From contig NZ_BBQI01000073.1 in NCBI RefSeq assembly GCF_001652915.1, positions 62,001 through 126,000 of the forward strand: a DNA stretch of 64,000 nucleotides, given 5' to 3'. The number at the start of each line of letters is the position of its first letter. Position 1 is the first letter of the stretch. Both the position numbers and the translations under genes were made by a program. The notes below the pieces were generated by a model. It was given only the letters and a program-made list of their open reading frames with translations. It was not told where the DNA came from and made no database searches. Below are positions 62,686 to 64,000 of this stretch, one piece after another. Source of the stretch: Cupriavidus sp. D384. GTDB taxonomy: Bacteria; Pseudomonadota; Gammaproteobacteria; Burkholderiales; Burkholderiaceae.

Positions 62686-63873
62686 TTAGTTTGTGATCTG
62701 CGCCGGGTCGCGGTCGCCGCGCGCCGTCAGCATGAGCAGGACGGTTTCCGATGGATCGATGCGGCCATCGGCACGCAGCATCTGCGCGGCGGCAAGTCCG
62801 GCGCCCGCGCAAAGCTCGACCCAGAAACCGGCGGCGGCCAGTTGCCCGGTGCCGGCGCGCGCGGCGGCGTCCTCCACGACGATCGCACCGCCACCCGATC
62901 GGGTAGCCGCATGTACCTGCTGCGCGGTAACGGTGGAGCCAGCCGTCGAGAACTGCTGCGTTGCGCCGGGGAAATCCGCCTGCTGCGAAGCGCCGCCCAG
63001 CACGCGGGCCAGACGCGGGAACGGCTCGACGGCCCACAGCTTCGGCACGCGCGCCAGGTGCCCAAGCCGCACGAGGTCGCGCAGCGCGCTGTAGAGACCC
63101 CATAGCAGGTCGCCGCGTGCGGTGGGCACCATCACGTGGTCGGGCAGGCAGCCCTGCTGAACCCATTCGAGCGCGGCGGCGCGATACCCTTCCACACCAA
63201 ACACCGGGCTGCCGACGGCCGGCAGGCTGTAGTTCGTCAGCGCAAAGGCGCCGTCTTCGCGCACCCGGCGGCGCACGTGTTCCCAGCGCGCATGGCCGGT
63301 CGCGCAAATCACGCGACGGGCGCCGTAGTGGCGTAGCGCCGCATCGAACACCGCAGGCAGGTCGCGATAGGTGGCGACCTCGCACGCCAGCCCGGCGGCT
63401 GCGCAATAGGCTGCCGCCGACACCGCCGCGTTGCCGCTGGACGCCAGCACCACGTCCCGCGCCCCCGTGGCAAGCGCCCGGCTCACGGCCTGGGCCGACA
63501 TGCGGTCCTTGTGCGAGCCGGTGGGATTGGCTCCCTCGTTCTTGATCCACACCGACGCCACGCCGGTCAACGCGGCAAGCGCCGGGACGGGCAGACATGG
63601 CGTGGCGCCCTCGCCCAGCGTCACGCCGTCGAGATACGGCATCCAGTGGCCCCAGCGATAACCGTGGCTTTTTGGTGCAAAATCGGGCAGCGGCGCACCG
63701 GGGGCAGCTTCGTAGACCGCTTCGAGGCTGCTTGGCCTGCCGCGGCTGGCGCAGGCCGGGCAGCCTTCGGGCAGGTCGGAGACCGGATAGACCTCGCCGC
63801 AAGTCACGCATTGCAGGGCGCGCAGCGCGGGATTGAGGCTCGGCACGGGGCCGGACACGTGGATATCGGACAT
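62686..63873 (-). CDS. Threonine-synthase-like PLP enzyme with N-terminal zinc-ribbon
   Basis: 395 residues from MSDIHVSGPVPSLNPALRALQ; an in-frame ATG at 63894 would add seven. Near the N-terminus a CxxC pair of pairs (CVTCGEVYPVSDLPEGCPAC) forms a probable zinc ribbon. The fold-type II PLP domain has the Schiff-base lysine in NEGANPTGSHKDRMSAQ and the phosphate loop SSGNAAVSAAAYCAAAG. Operon with a Bug receptor suggests catabolism of an amino or hydroxy amino acid rather than threonine synthesis. Confidence 0.85.
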   Translation of the reverse strand: MSDIHVSGPVPSLNPALRALQCVTCGEVYPVSDLPEGCPACASRGRPSSLEAVYEAAPGAPLPDFAPKSHGYRWGHWMPYLDGVTLGEGATPCLPVPALAALTGVASVWIKNEGANPTGSHKDRMSAQAVSRALATGARDVVLASSGNAAVSAAAYCAAAGLACEVATYRDLPAVFDAALRHYGARRVICATGHARWEHVRRRVREDGAFALTNYSLPAVGSPVFGVEGYRAAALEWVQQGCLPDHVMVPTARGDLLWGLYSALRDLVRLGHLARVPKLWAVEPFPRLARVLGGASQQADFPGATQQFSTAGSTVTAQQVHAATRSGGGAIVVEDAAARAGTGQLAAAGFWVELCAGAGLAAAQMLRADGRIDPSETVLLMLTARGDRDPAQITN

Positions 63874-63950
63874 GGCAACGGACGGGAATGGCATGACCGC
63901 GAGTCTACGGGCAGACGCACCGCCGCGACGCAAGCCATCCGGCGTTTTCA

Positions 63951-63965
63951 ATAAGCCAAACTTAT
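63951..63965. promoter_or_regulatory. LysR-type dyad in a divergent promoter at the right edge
   Basis: ATAAG (63951-63955) and CTTAT (63961-63965) separated by five bases, an arrangement typical of LysR regulatory boxes. It stands between the minus-strand PLP enzyme gene and a possible plus-strand gene start at 63975. Confidence 0.45.
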
Positions 63966-63974
63966 AGGGTGGCA

Positions 63975-64000
63975 ATGAACCAGATCGCAGAGGCAGCCGG
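63975..64000 (+). other. Possible start of a plus-strand gene cut by the window edge
   Basis: ATG at 63975 opens the frame MNQIAEAA up to the window end. Position next to a LysR-type dyad, divergent from a catabolic operon, would suit a LysR regulator, but only eight codons are visible. Confidence 0.25.

Overview
The window is a GC-rich bacterial chromosome segment, densely coded on both strands, with short intergenic gaps and no rRNA, tRNA, insertion sequence, phage gene or CRISPR array that I can see. Gene content points to a betaproteobacterium of the Burkholderiaceae, most likely Cupriavidus or a close relative. The reasons are several Bug-type (tripartite-tricarboxylate) solute-binding proteins, a large oxalate-catabolism locus, homogentisate and phenylacetate degradation, and many LysR/GntR regulators next to catabolic genes. 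The assignment is inference.

Layout. (1) 1-10,296, minus strand: one tightly overlapping operon of the aryl-polyene (xanthomonadin-like) type. In transcription order it encodes a chain-length-factor-like ketosynthase, a PlsC acyltransferase, two acyl carrier proteins, a membrane protein, an AMP-ligase fused to a dehydratase, a GT2 glycosyltransferase, an LpxL-like acyltransferase, a thioesterase, a LolA-like protein, an MMPL exporter and a halogenase-family flavoprotein that runs off the left edge. (2) 10,499-13,112: hmgA-fahA, the end of tyrosine/homogentisate catabolism, then an XRE regulator. (3) 14,158-17,115: a TetR regulator, an alpha/beta hydrolase and a quinone oxidoreductase. (4) 17,287-39,370: a roughly 20-kb oxalate locus. 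It holds two OxlT-like transporters, three class III CoA-transferases, oxalyl-CoA decarboxylase, an ADP-forming acyl-CoA synthetase, a SucCD-like ligase, a PAS protein, a FAH-family enzyme, a PanE-like reductase, a GntR repressor candidate, small unknown proteins and a TerC-type membrane protein. (5) 39,390-49,445: phenylacetate catabolism (paaX divergent from paaABCDE-paaN-paaK) with a DUF485/solute-symporter pair. (6) 49,594-64,000: an MFS transporter, a lipocalin, and small hydroxy-acid catabolic clusters, each with a regulator and a Bug receptor: RraA-like aldolase plus D-hydroxyacid dehydrogenase; D-tartrate dehydratase; an IlvD/Edd dehydratase; a threonine-synthase-like PLP enzyme.

How the genes work together. 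In the oxalate locus, CoA-transferases (and perhaps the ADP-forming synthetase) would make oxalyl-CoA, Oxc decarboxylates it to formyl-CoA, and Frc recycles CoA from formyl-CoA to oxalate. The strongest new observation is a 20-bp element, read in transcription order as TGATATAYCACATACNGTAT, that occurs eight times between 18,727 and 38,440. It lies over the -10 box of every operon in the locus except the second transporter and the LysR genes, and it also precedes the gntR gene. This defines a probable GntR-controlled oxalate regulon. By the same criterion it includes members with no known role in oxalate metabolism: a 71-residue single-span protein, a stand-alone PAS protein, a FAH-family enzyme, a PanE-like reductase and possibly TerC.

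Most other long open frames on the opposite strand are by-products of high GC content and are not annotated.
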